Shown here: positions 1 through 6,848 of the stretch, in pieces
Position numbering within the stretch: the stretch's first letter is position 1
How the letters are laid out: every line of letters starts with the position of its first letter
NCBI RefSeq assembly: GCF_025362455.1
Contig: NZ_JANYGJ010000064.1
Coordinates: 1-17,384 of the forward strand
Origin: Deinococcus sp.
GTDB taxonomy: Bacteria; Deinococcota; Deinococci; Deinococcales; Deinococcaceae
Length of the DNA: 17,384 nt
Direction: 5' to 3'
Notes under the pieces: model-generated
Told to the model about the DNA's origin: nothing
Database searches by the model: none
What the model saw: only the letters and a program-made list of their open reading frames with translations
Program-made: the position numbers and the translations under genes

Positions 1-2
1 TC

Positions 3-821
3 ACCCTCGTCGCCGTGCGCGGACACGCCCCCCGCGAGGCCGGGGCGAAGATGGTGGTCAGTCTGGACGACACTGGCCAGCTTCAAAGCTGGGACAGCGT
101 GGGCGGCGGCAACCTGGAGGCGACGGCGGTTCAGAAGGCCAGGGCACTGCTTGAAAGTGGCTCCAGCACGCCGGAACTGTTTACACTCCAGCTCACGGAC
201 CGGGCCGCCGCCGAGTACGGGCGCCAGTGCTGCGGCGGCGAGGTCACGCTGCTGCTCGAACCGCTACTGAACGCGCGGACCCATATCGCCATCTTCGGCG
301 TCGGGCACGTCGGGCTGGAGCTGGCGCGGGTGCTGAGCCGCCTGACTGTCGAGCTGCATCTGGTGGATTCGCGGGCAACGCAACTGTCGAAGGGGCGTCT
401 GTCTGTGCTGGACGGTGGCCCGGCGCGGGTCCGCGTCCACCATTCGCCGATTCCGGAGCTGAGCCTGCACGACCTGCCTGCCGGAAGCCACCTCGTCATC
501 ATGACCCACGACCACGCCGAAGACGCCGCGCTGTGTGACGCGGCCCTGAGACGGCCTGAGCTGGGTTTTGTCGGGCTGATCGGCTCGACGGTCAAGTGGC
601 TCAGATTTCGGGAGCAACTGAAGGCCGTGGGTCACAGCGAGGCCGACCTCACGCGCATCACCACGCCCATCGGCCTGGGCGGCGTGAGCGGCAAGGCGCC
701 CGCCGTGATCGCGTTAAGTGTGGCCGCGCAACTGTTACAGGTTACAGAGCGGCAGGTCACGGAGCGGCAGGTCACGGAACGACATCCAGACGCTGTGCCG
801 AAACGGGAATCCAGGGTCTGA
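3..821 (+). CDS. xdhC: XdhC family xanthine dehydrogenase maturation factor (5' partial)
   Basis: XdhC proteins insert or sulfurate the molybdenum cofactor of xanthine dehydrogenase in the cytoplasm. The reading frame is open to the window edge, and codons before the GTG at 15 already encode the conserved strand leading into APREAGAKM, so the true start lies upstream. The N-terminal XdhC/CoxI part runs through GGGNLEA. A Rossmann-like C-terminal part begins at IFGVGHVG, followed by MTHDHAEDA and GLIGSTVKW, with IGLGGVSGKAPAVIA near the end, all typical of the family. The C-terminus carries three copies of a five-residue QVTER repeat encoded by 15-bp tandem repeats, probably a non-essential tail. 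The neighbouring guanine deaminase makes xanthine, the substrate of the enzyme this protein would mature. Family call is firm; the 5' end is missing. Confidence 0.9.
   Translation, partial: TLVAVRGHAPREAGAKMVVSLDDTGQLQSWDSVGGGNLEATAVQKARALLESGSSTPELFTLQLTDRAAAEYGRQCCGGEVTLLLEPLLNARTHIAIFGVGHVGLELARVLSRLTVELHLVDSRATQLSKGRLSVLDGGPARVRVHHSPIPELSLHDLPAGSHLVIMTHDHAEDAALCDAALRRPELGFVGLIGSTVKWLRFREQLKAVGHSEADLTRITTPIGLGGVSGKAPAVIALSVAAQLLQVTERQVTERQVTERHPDAVPKRESRV
738..782 (+). repeat. 3 x 15-bp in-frame tandem repeat at the end of xdhC
   Basis: Three copies at 738-752, 753-767 and 768-782 with unit CAGGTCACGGAGCGG and a few substitutions. They encode QVTER three times beyond the conserved XdhC core. 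The 15-bp period keeps the frame. Confidence 0.9.
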
Positions 822-837
822 GTTACGGCGTCTGGGC

Positions 838-843
838 TAGACT
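838..843 (+). promoter_or_regulatory. Candidate -10 box for guaD
   Basis: TAGACT lies 12 nt before the guaD ATG, which would give a very short leader of about 6 nt. The surrounding GCTAGACTC-CGCC string (836-849) recurs before the FAD oxidoreductase at 14330-14342. No good -35 is visible, so this is an inference from the shared motif. Confidence 0.45.
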
Positions 844-855
844 CACGCCGAACCT

Positions 856-2169
856 ATGACCCTGTACCGCGCCACCTTCCTGCACACGCCGACCAACGCC
901 TTCACCGACCCGGACGCCCTCCGGTTCGAGGAGGACGGTGCTGTGCTGGTGCGCGACGAACTGGTCGTGCAGAGTGGGCCTTACGCGGCGCTGCGGGCCG
1001 AATATCCACACGAGCTTGCCGAAGACCTGCGCGGCGGGCTGCTGCTGCCGGGCTTCGTGGACACGCATGTCCATTATCCGCAGCTCCGGATTATCGGTGG
1101 ACTGGGCTTGCCGCTGCTCGACTGGCTCGACCAGGTGGCGCTGCCGGAAGAGGCGCGCTTCGGGAACATAGTTTATGCCGAAGCCGTCGCGCATGAATTC
1201 TGCCGGGCGCTGATCTCGAACGGCACGACCACGGCGCTGGCCTTCGGCTCGCATTTCGCCGTCGCCGTGGAGGTGCTGTTCGCCGAGGCCGAGCGGGCCG
1301 GGCTGCGGCTGGTGGCCGGACAGGTGGTGAGTGACCGGTTGCTGAGGCCGGAGCTGCACACCACGCCGGAGATTGCCCACCAGGAAGGCAAAACGCTCAT
1401 CGAGCGCTGGCATGGACGCGGCAAGCTGCTCTACGCCGTGACGCCGCGCTTCAGTTTATCGGCGTCGGAAGCCATGCTGGACGCCTGCGCCGCGCTGATG
1501 GGCGAGTATCCGGAGCTGCGCTTCACCAGCCACATCAACGAGAACGAGCGGGAAATGCAGACGGTGCGCTCGCTGTTTCCCGGCGCCCCGGATTACCTCT
1601 CGACCTACGAGCGGGCCGGGCTGGTCACGAACCGCAGCGTGCTGGCCCACGATATTCATCCGCAGGACCGTGAGCTGGAGGTCATGGGTGCGGTTGGCTG
1701 CACCGCCGCGCATTGCCCGTGCAGCAACGCCTCGCTGGGCAGCGGGCTGTTTCCGCTCAGGCGGCATCTGGAACACGGCGTGCGCGTCTCGCTGGGCAGC
1801 GACGTGGGCGGCGGCACCGGCTTCTCGATGTTCAAGGAGGGCCTCCAGGCGCACTTCACACAGCAGCTTCTGGGCGCCCAGGGCGCGGCGCTGAGCCCGG
1901 CGCAACTTCTGTACCTGAGCACCAGGGCCGGAGCCGAGGCGCTGGGCCTGGGCGAGATTACCGGCGACTTCAGCGACGGCATGGCCTTCGACGCCGTGCT
2001 GCTGCGCCCGCAGGCCGGTTCGGTGCTCTCGGCGGTCTTCGGGCGGGCCGAGGGGCCGGAGCGTGCCCTGGCCGCCGCCTTCGCCACCGGCACGCAGGCC
2101 GACGTGGAGCGCGTCTGGGTCGGTGGAGAAACGCTCTATCAGCGGGAAAACACGACCAGCATCGTTTGA
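856..2169 (+). CDS. guaD: Guanine deaminase
   Basis: Hydrolyses guanine to xanthine and ammonia, a zinc-dependent cytoplasmic step of purine breakdown. The 437-residue length fits the family. Metal-site motifs of the amidohydrolase superfamily are in order: PGFVDTHVHYPQ with H71 and H73, the SHINEN motif with H226 and E229, VLAHDIHPQD with H265, and GSDVGGGTGFSMF with D316. HVHYPQ and DVGGGTGFSM are characteristic of guanine deaminase rather than of chlorohydrolases or cytosine deaminase. The ATG at 856 follows the xdhC stop by 34 nt, and a TAGACT -10-like box precedes it, so it may be transcribed separately as well as with xdhC. Function follows from clear family motifs. Confidence 0.93.
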   Translation: MTLYRATFLHTPTNAFTDPDALRFEEDGAVLVRDELVVQSGPYAALRAEYPHELAEDLRGGLLLPGFVDTHVHYPQLRIIGGLGLPLLDWLDQVALPEEARFGNIVYAEAVAHEFCRALISNGTTTALAFGSHFAVAVEVLFAEAERAGLRLVAGQVVSDRLLRPELHTTPEIAHQEGKTLIERWHGRGKLLYAVTPRFSLSASEAMLDACAALMGEYPELRFTSHINENEREMQTVRSLFPGAPDYLSTYERAGLVTNRSVLAHDIHPQDRELEVMGAVGCTAAHCPCSNASLGSGLFPLRRHLEHGVRVSLGSDVGGGTGFSMFKEGLQAHFTQQLLGAQGAALSPAQLLYLSTRAGAEALGLGEITGDFSDGMAFDAVLLRPQAGSVLSAVFGRAEGPERALAAAFATGTQADVERVWVGGETLYQRENTTSIV

Positions 2170-2181
2170 CGATGGGTCTGA

Positions 2182-2206
2182 GCGATAAGTCTAGGCGATA
2201 AGTCTA
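2182..2206 (+). repeat. 13-bp tandem duplication between guaD and the lipoprotein genes
   Basis: GCGATAAGTCTA occurs at 2182-2193 and again at 2195-2206, separated by one G. It lies in the 79-bp gap after guaD, which shows no terminator. Function unknown. Confidence 0.85.
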
Positions 2207-2207
2207 T

Positions 2208-2239
2208 TTGTCACGTTCTGCCGAAATCTCGGCTACCAT
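2208..2239 (+). promoter_or_regulatory. Weak candidate promoter for the lipoprotein pair
   Basis: TTGTCA at 2208-2213 and TACCAT at 2234-2239 resemble -35 and -10 boxes, but the 20-bp spacer is longer than usual. TACCAT ends 9 nt before the ATG at 2249, so a very short leader is possible. Confidence 0.3.
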
Positions 2240-2248
2240 GAACGGGAT

Positions 2249-2998
2249 ATGAATTCACGCACAGGCCAGTTGGCCCGGCTTATGGTCGGCGGAGCGCTGC
2301 TCATGACCTCTCTCAGCTCGTGCTGGAGCTGGATCAACCCGCCGCAGCCGACCAAGTACGTGACGCTGGGCTTCCAGTTCCCAGCCCTCAGCGCCGACGA
2401 GGCCAAAAATGCGTATCTGGCCGCCTACTACTACGACTCGCCGACGACCATCAAGGTGCTTTTGCAGCAACCCATCGGCACTCCCGACTACTCGAACCAG
2501 AACTACTCGAACCCGAACCCAGGCGGGCCGCAGACTTCGGCCACGCTGCCGCTCTACGGTTACGAAGCGCTCCTGAACGCCGACGCCAAATGCAGCAGCC
2601 CCTTTGTCGGCGGCGAGACGAAAGACCGCTCCAACGCCGTGGTGACGCCGAGCAGCGTGAACACCTGCAACGTGTACTTCGCCATTTACACCAACATCGG
2701 CGCCAACAAACCCGATAGGTCCAATCGGTTGTACGCGACCAACGATTTCTTCGGCTACGCTTCCAGCGACTTCACCTACAGCATGGCCGCACTGGACGGC
2801 AAAACCAGCGAGTCCGGCACCCGCAAGCTGGGCTGGACCCTGGTGCGGCACACGGTTCTGGAGCCCAGCGCCGCGCCCGGCACCTACCTGGTGACCCAGA
2901 ACAGTGCGCCCGACACCGACCAGGCGCTGCCGATCCGCCTGCACGCGCCGACCAACGGGCTCATCAGCCAGAACGTTCAAACCTGGGGGCACAAATGA
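2249..2998 (+). CDS. Putative lipoprotein of unknown function
   Basis: I do not recognise a named family. The N-terminus has a charged start, a hydrophobic stretch and a lipobox, TSLSSC, with C25 as the predicted lipidated cysteine, so the 249-aa protein is likely exported and anchored to the membrane. The mature part is rich in Tyr, Asn, Ser and Pro and looks extracytoplasmic, and it has only two further cysteines (in AKCSSP and NTCNVY), which could form a disulfide. A 15-bp tandem duplication encodes YSNQN/YSNPN. The gene overlaps the next lipoprotein gene by an ATGA junction. The C-terminal third (YFAIYTNIG, GYASSDFTYSM, KLGWTLVRH) resembles the matching part of that neighbour, which suggests distant paralogs. 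Role unknown. Confidence 0.72.
   Translation: MNSRTGQLARLMVGGALLMTSLSSCWSWINPPQPTKYVTLGFQFPALSADEAKNAYLAAYYYDSPTTIKVLLQQPIGTPDYSNQNYSNPNPGGPQTSATLPLYGYEALLNADAKCSSPFVGGETKDRSNAVVTPSSVNTCNVYFAIYTNIGANKPDRSNRLYATNDFFGYASSDFTYSMAALDGKTSESGTRKLGWTLVRHTVLEPSAAPGTYLVTQNSAPDTDQALPIRLHAPTNGLISQNVQTWGHK
2487..2516 (+). repeat. 2 x 15-bp in-frame tandem repeat in the lipoprotein gene
   Basis: Copies at 2487-2501 and 2502-2516 (ACTACTCGAACCAGA and ACTACTCGAACCCGA, 14 of 15 bases alike) encode consecutive YSNQN and YSNPN blocks. Confidence 0.8.
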
Positions 2999-3627
2999 AG
3001 CACCTGTGCTTCGTGGCCGGACTGCTGCCGCTGCTGCTGATCGCCTGTGCCCAGGGCACTGCTTCCGTCGGCGGCACCATCCCCGATTTGCCCACCGGCG
3101 CCGAGGTGCGCTCAGCGGCGGTGCCCGGCGGCGCCCCGGTCTACCTGAGCCTGCTCACGGGCGGCGGCGAGAGCCTCTACCAGACCACGGCGGCGGCAGG
3201 CAGCACCGTCACGGCGGTGGACCCCGGTGCCTGGAAAAGCAAATTCACGGGCCGCACCGTGGCTGCCGAGACCCTGATCCCGGCGGGCGCGACCAACACC
3301 AGCATCAGCCCGGCTGGAGCGCAGGTGCTGCTGCTGCACTGGACCATGTGGCAGGACACCAACACCAACGGCGCCCTCGACGACGGCGAGGCCCTGGCGC
3401 TGCTGACGCACGACCGGGTGGCCTACAGCGACAAGGCCCTGAGCCTCAGCTTTCAGACCGCCGCGCCGAACATGGTGCAGACCTGGACGCTGAAGGCGGG
3501 CTGGAGCCGCGCCGCCCACTACGTCTACCGGCCCGACGACGGCAAGAATCAGTTCCAGCGCAGCCTGGAGAGCACCCTGCCCCAGCGCTACGAGCTGCAC
3601 ATCCCCACGCCGATCACCAGTATGTGA
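2995..3627 (+). CDS. Putative lipoprotein with an EF-hand-like loop
   Basis: A 210-aa protein with a short signal sequence and lipobox LIAC (C18), so probably a membrane-anchored extracytoplasmic protein. Residues 121-132 read DTNTNGALDDGE. They place D/N at loop positions 1, 3 and 5, Gly at 6, Leu at 8 and Glu at 12, as in calcium-binding EF-hand or dockerin-type loops. No enzyme motif is visible. Its ATG overlaps the upstream lipoprotein stop (ATGA at 2995-2998), so the two are probably translationally coupled and may act together. A strong terminator follows 14 nt after the stop. The segments AYSDKALSLSF and LKAGWSRAAH align loosely with the upstream protein, suggesting an old duplication. 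Calcium binding is inferred from the loop pattern only. Confidence 0.72.
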   Translation: MKHLCFVAGLLPLLLIACAQGTASVGGTIPDLPTGAEVRSAAVPGGAPVYLSLLTGGGESLYQTTAAAGSTVTAVDPGAWKSKFTGRTVAAETLIPAGATNTSISPAGAQVLLLHWTMWQDTNTNGALDDGEALALLTHDRVAYSDKALSLSFQTAAPNMVQTWTLKAGWSRAAHYVYRPDDGKNQFQRSLESTLPQRYELHIPTPITSM

Positions 3628-3641
3628 GCGAGCAGGACACC

Positions 3642-3680
3642 AAGCGCCGGAATCCTGAGCAGTGGATTCCGGCGCTTTAT
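3642..3680 (+). terminator. Rho-independent-type terminator after the lipoprotein pair
   Basis: A perfect 14-bp stem pairs 3642-3655 with 3664-3677 around an 8-nt loop (TGAGCAGT), followed by a short T-rich tail (TTTAT). The tail is short, but the stem is strong and correctly placed 14 nt after the stop codon. Confidence 0.85.
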
Positions 3681-3739
3681 GTTGGCGCCTGGGCTGGATA
3701 GCTCGGCGGCTGGACGAACGCCGCGCAACGTGACGGAGC

Positions 3740-3768
3740 TTGCCTTCCGGCTTCGACTGTGTTATGCT
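3740..3768 (+). promoter_or_regulatory. Sigma70-type promoter with extended -10 for the His-rich/LRR pair
   Basis: TTGCCT at 3740-3745, a 17-bp spacer, and TATGCT at 3763-3768 preceded by TGT (extended -10). Transcription would start near 3775, leaving a leader of about 68 nt. An AGGAGG ribosome binding site at 3833-3838 lies 4 nt before the ATG at 3843. Confidence 0.7.
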
Positions 3769-3842
3769 AGGGACGTAATCGAAGGCCGCAATCAGTTGTT
3801 TAGATAAGCATTCAGGGTGAGCCACGCTCCCCAGGAGGTCCT

Positions 3843-4139
3843 ATGCTCTACCGCCACGGAGACGTGCTGGTGCTCGAAGTGCCCAGCCTGCCCACCGCCC
3901 ACGCCCGCCCCGGCACCACGCTGGCACGCGGCGAGGTCACCGGTCACAGCCACCGCTTCAGCGACGCCGGGCAGGTCCAGCTTTATCAGGCCGGGGCCGA
4001 TACCTACGTTCAGGTGCTGGCAGAGAGCGCCGATCTGATCCACGAGGAACACGCCACCATCGCGCTGCGCCGGGGCTTCTACAAAATCTGGATGCAGCGC
4101 GAGTACAGCCCCGAAGCCATCCGCCGGGTGATCGACTGA
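3843..4139 (+). CDS. Small His-rich protein paired with an LRR protein
   Basis: A 98-aa soluble protein of unknown function. It looks mostly beta-stranded. Two histidine clusters stand out: G-H35-S-H37-R in the middle and H67-E-E-H70 further on, with H5 near the start. This could form a cupin-like metal or ligand site. The C-terminus GFYKIWMQREYSPEAIRRVID is highly structured in appearance. From memory, similar small proteins with VTGHSHR and HEEH motifs occur next to LRR/DUF6745 proteins in other bacteria, but I could not check this. It has a strong ribosome binding site, and its stop overlaps the next start by one base (TGATG), so both products are probably made in coupled amounts. The start is well supported by the AGGAGG. 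Confidence 0.75.
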   Translation: MLYRHGDVLVLEVPSLPTAHARPGTTLARGEVTGHSHRFSDAGQVQLYQAGADTYVQVLAESADLIHEEHATIALRRGFYKIWMQREYSPEAIRRVID

Positions 4140-5176
4140 TGCCGGACGTGCTGGACGCGCCTGCGGCAATTCCCCCGGTCCTGAGCGCCGCCGAGGCCCG
4201 CGCCGCCATCCTGGGGGGGCAGGTGAGCGGCCCGCTGCGGTTCCGGGGCAAGCTCGACCTCAGCGGCGAAAAAGGGTTACGCCACCTACCCGACGACCTT
4301 TGCGGCGACACGCTGGATGTCAGCGACAGCGGCCTGGAAGCCTTGCCGGAGCGCCTGAGTCTGGGCGAACTGATCGCCCGTAACCTGCCCCTGACGGGTG
4401 TGCCCTCCAGCCTGCGGGTTCAGTTCCGACTCAGCCTGGACGGCTGCGCCCGGCTTCAGGAACTGCCGGAAAACCTGGTTGTGGGCGCCCTGAACCTGCA
4501 AGACTGCCTCTCGCTGGAGACGCTGCCGGAGGGACTCGACGTGTATTTCCTGAACATAGACCGCTGCGACGCCATGACCCGCTGGCCGCGTCAGGCGCAG
4601 ATGCGTTTTGGGCACCTCTCGGCCCGCGACTGCCTGAGCCTGCGCTCACTGCCGGGCTGGCTCGGCACCGTCGCCCAGCTCGATATTTCCGGCTGCCGGG
4701 GAATAGTAGCGCTGCCCGCGCACCTGAAGATCACCGGCTGGCTGGACGTGGCGGGCAGCGGCCTGGAGAACCTCAGCAGCCTCCTCGGCCCGCACCCGGC
4801 CCTGCGCTGGCGCGGCGTGCGCGTCGACGAGCGGCTGGCCTTCGACCCCCAGAGCATCCGGGGGAGCGAGATCATGGCCCAGACTAACGCCGAGGTCCGC
4901 CGCGTGATGATCGAGCGGGTCGGCGCCGAGCGCTTTCTGGATGAGGTCGGCGCCGTCATTCTCGACCGTGACCGCGACGCGGGCGGCGAACGCACACTGG
5001 TGCAGGTGAACATGGACAACGACGAGCCCTTCGTGGCCGTCTGCGTGGGCTGCCCCTCCACTGGACGCCGCTACACCCTGCGCGTGCCGCCGACCATTCG
5101 CACGGGCCAGGCCGCCTCCGCCTGGCTGGCGGGCTTCGACGACCCGAAGCTGTACAGACCGGTGGTGGAAGCGTAG
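4139..5176 (+). CDS. Leucine-rich-repeat protein with DUF6745-like C-terminal domain
   Basis: A 345-aa cytoplasmic protein with no signal peptide. Residues about 36-225 form irregular leucine-rich repeats of roughly 20 residues, each with an LP[ED] turn (LRHLPDD, LEALPER, LQELPEN, LETLPEG, LRSLPGW, IVALPAH) and a short LDxSxC-type strand. Residues about 226-343 form a separate domain with RRVMIERVGAERFL, DEPFVAVCVGCPSTGRRY and LRVPPTIRTGQAASAWLAGF, a pattern I associate with DUF6745, function unknown. LRRs usually bind proteins, so a recognition or scaffold role is the simplest guess. It is the second gene of a two-gene operon, overlapping the small His-rich gene by one base. No terminator is seen after it; a G-quadruplex motif begins 10 nt past the stop. 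Confidence 0.8.
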   Translation: MPDVLDAPAAIPPVLSAAEARAAILGGQVSGPLRFRGKLDLSGEKGLRHLPDDLCGDTLDVSDSGLEALPERLSLGELIARNLPLTGVPSSLRVQFRLSLDGCARLQELPENLVVGALNLQDCLSLETLPEGLDVYFLNIDRCDAMTRWPRQAQMRFGHLSARDCLSLRSLPGWLGTVAQLDISGCRGIVALPAHLKITGWLDVAGSGLENLSSLLGPHPALRWRGVRVDERLAFDPQSIRGSEIMAQTNAEVRRVMIERVGAERFLDEVGAVILDRDRDAGGERTLVQVNMDNDEPFVAVCVGCPSTGRRYTLRVPPTIRTGQAASAWLAGFDDPKLYRPVVEA

Positions 5177-5185
5177 GGAGGACTT

Positions 5186-5216
5186 GGGTTGTGGGGAGTG
5201 GGTTGTGGGGAGTGGG
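5186..5216 (+). repeat. 14-bp tandem repeat forming a G-quadruplex motif
   Basis: Two copies of GGGTTGTGGGGAGT (5186-5199, 5200-5213) plus a further GGG give five G-runs of 3-4 bases with loops of 3-4 bases. This satisfies the usual four-run quadruplex rule on the plus strand, in the gap between two convergent genes. Confidence 0.8.
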
Positions 5217-5273
5217 AACAGCGAAGACTCCGGAGCGCAGATCGCGTCCGGGCTCGTCGCCGTGCTTGAAACG

Positions 5274-5810
5274 CTATCTAGCTTTGATCCAGTCCACGTC
5301 CAGAGCAAAGCGCTCGGCGCGTCCGTTGCCGATCACCAGGCCAAAGAAGGCGACGCGGCTGGTGTCGAGGGCCGGACCCCTGACCCGTTCGCCGGAGCGG
5401 GTGGGCCGCAGCGAACTCAGGGGAATCTCGACCTCGGTCCAGCGTCCTGCCACCGTGGCAAATTCGTTGCGGTAAGTCACGCCGGAGCGCGCCGTATTCC
5501 CGAGTTGCAGGGCGTAGCGCTTGCCGTCACCACGGACCCTCAGCACGACGCTGGAAAAGCCGCTGAGGTCGTAACGGGCCGGGTTGGAGCGAATACCTGA
5601 GAATCCCCCGTTATTCTCCAGCCGCACCTGACCGCTGAAGGTGAGCGTGCCTCCGCTGACGCGCACCCGGCTGCCCGACACGCCGCCCATCACGGTGTCG
5701 TTGCGCGGATACCAACTCGGCTCACCCGGCCCGAAATCGAGAAGCGTTCCCGCCGACGCCGACGCCGACAGCAGCAAACTCAGCAAAAGCATTTTCATGA
5801 GCCGGTTCAT
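5274..5810 (-). CDS. Secreted CIA30 family protein
   Basis: The 178-aa product has a clear signal peptide (hydrophobic LLLSLLLSASASA, likely cut after residue 20) and so probably acts outside the cytoplasm. The mature part matches the CIA30 family (complex I intermediate-associated protein 30), a jelly-roll fold related to carbohydrate-binding modules: WYPRNDTVMGGVSG, then FSGQVRLENNGGFSGIRS, DLSGFSSVVLRVRGDG and a closing DVDWIKAR. In bacteria this fold is mostly of unknown function and a complex I role should not be assumed, especially for an exported protein. The start has TAGGCT ending 6 nt upstream, suggesting a leaderless transcript. It lies 64 nt downstream of the dehydrogenase gene on the same strand and may also be co-transcribed with it. 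Confidence 0.85.
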   Translation of the reverse strand: MNRLMKMLLLSLLLSASASAGTLLDFGPGEPSWYPRNDTVMGGVSGSRVRVSGGTLTFSGQVRLENNGGFSGIRSNPARYDLSGFSSVVLRVRGDGKRYALQLGNTARSGVTYRNEFATVAGRWTEVEIPLSSLRPTRSGERVRGPALDTSRVAFFGLVIGNGRAERFALDVDWIKAR

Positions 5811-5816
5811 GAACTC

Positions 5817-5822
5817 AGCCTA
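5817..5822 (-). promoter_or_regulatory. Leaderless-type -10 box of the CIA30 gene
   Basis: On the minus strand TAGGCT is followed by exactly 6 nt and the ATG at 5810, so transcription would begin at the start codon. The same TAGGCT-N6-ATG arrangement occurs before copZ. No clear -35 is visible here. Confidence 0.5.
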
Positions 5823-5874
5823 ACCCGGTCCCCCGCTTTACACCATCAGCCGGACGACAGTCGCTCCCGCTGCC

Positions 5875-6717
5875 TCACTTCCTCCGCTGAACGTTGTGAA
5901 TCAGCCTCGGCAGGTATTTGCGCGGCATCAGCTTGGTCATCAGCAGTTGCGCCCGGTTGACGCCGCCGGGAATGCACACCGCGTCGCCGCGCATCATCGC
6001 CTCCAGGCCCTGACGGGCGACGTCCTGCGCACTGAGCACCGAGAAGCGCGACGGGCCGCTCAGCATCACCGACTCACCCAGGCTGGCGCGGTCCTGAAAG
6101 CCGGTTTCGACCGGCCCCGGACACAGCGCCGTGACGGCCACGCCGCTGCCGCGCAGCTCCTCGGCCAGCCCCTCGGAAAAGCTCAGCACGAACGCCTTGG
6201 AGGCGTAGTAGGTCGCCATCAGCGGCCCCGGCAAGAAGGCGGCGGTGCTGGCGACGTTCATGATCCGGCCCCGCCCCCTTGAGAGCATGCCCGGCAAAAA
6301 GCGGTGGGTCAGCTCGGTCAGCGTGACGATATTGAGCTGGAGCATGTCGAGCTGCTCGGTGCGGTCACTGTGGGCGAATTCGCCGTAGAGGCCGTACCCG
6401 GCGTTGTTGATTAAAAAATCGATGTCTATGCGCCGGAACTCGGCCTCGCGTTCCAGTTCGGCGGCGGCGCCGGGGTCGGCCAGATCGAGCGCCATGACGC
6501 CGGTCTGAATGCCGTGCTTCTCGGCCAGCTCGGCGGCCAGCGCCTGCAACTTGTCCTCGCGGCGGGCGACCAGCAGCAGGTGAATGCCGCGCGGCGCCAG
6601 TTGCCGGGCCATCTCTTCACCCAGGCCGCCGCTGGCGCCGGTAATCAGGGCGGTGGGGCGGCGCACGGACGTTGGCGCCGACTGGTCGAGCATTGCCGAA
6701 GGTTGAGGAGTGGTCAT
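5875..6717 (-). CDS. Short-chain dehydrogenase/reductase (SDR) family protein
   Basis: A classical NAD(P)-dependent SDR. The nucleotide-binding motif ALITGASGGLG comes first, then LLVARREDKLQAL, where the Arg after the second strand favours NADP(H). LINNAGYG, the catalytic Ser in MNVASTAAF and YYASK with catalytic Tyr and Lys follow, then CPGPVETGF. The C-terminal part resembles the DltE/YdfG-like acyl-chain SDR group, but the substrate cannot be told from sequence. I chose the ATG at 6717 (280 aa) because a TACTCT -10-like box ends 5 nt before it, which would leave the alternative ATG at 6747 (290 aa) outside the transcript. It diverges from the APC permease gene across 131 bp. Confidence 0.9.
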   Translation of the reverse strand: MTTPQPSAMLDQSAPTSVRRPTALITGASGGLGEEMARQLAPRGIHLLLVARREDKLQALAAELAEKHGIQTGVMALDLADPGAAAELEREAEFRRIDIDFLINNAGYGLYGEFAHSDRTEQLDMLQLNIVTLTELTHRFLPGMLSRGRGRIMNVASTAAFLPGPLMATYYASKAFVLSFSEGLAEELRGSGVAVTALCPGPVETGFQDRASLGESVMLSGPSRFSVLSAQDVARQGLEAMMRGDAVCIPGGVNRAQLLMTKLMPRKYLPRLIHNVQRRK

Positions 6718-6833
6718 GGCTGAGAGTAATACAACTGGAGTGGCCACAGACCGCGTGGCGGCCTGGACCCCGCCGGGGAAGCGCGCTCATGCTGGGTGTA
6801 GACCAGCTTATCCGGCGCCCGGCTCCGGCGCGG

Positions 6834-6839
6834 CATACT
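6834..6839 (+). promoter_or_regulatory. Weak candidate -10 box of the APC permease gene
   Basis: CATACT ends 9 nt before the ATG at 6849, consistent with a very short leader. No convincing -35 is visible. The box supports the start at 6849 over the upstream in-frame ATG at 6672. Confidence 0.35.
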
Positions 6840-6848
6840 GCGCACATC

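Noticed and set aside
5184..5600. 138-codon plus-strand ORF overlapping the CIA30 gene
   Set aside because: Starts in the G-rich repeat and runs antisense to a gene with signal peptide and CIA30 motifs.
6672..6848. N-terminal extension of the permease to the ATG at 6672
   Set aside because: It overlaps the divergent dehydrogenase start and adds 59 residues without family resemblance; the ATG at 6849 follows a -10-like box.
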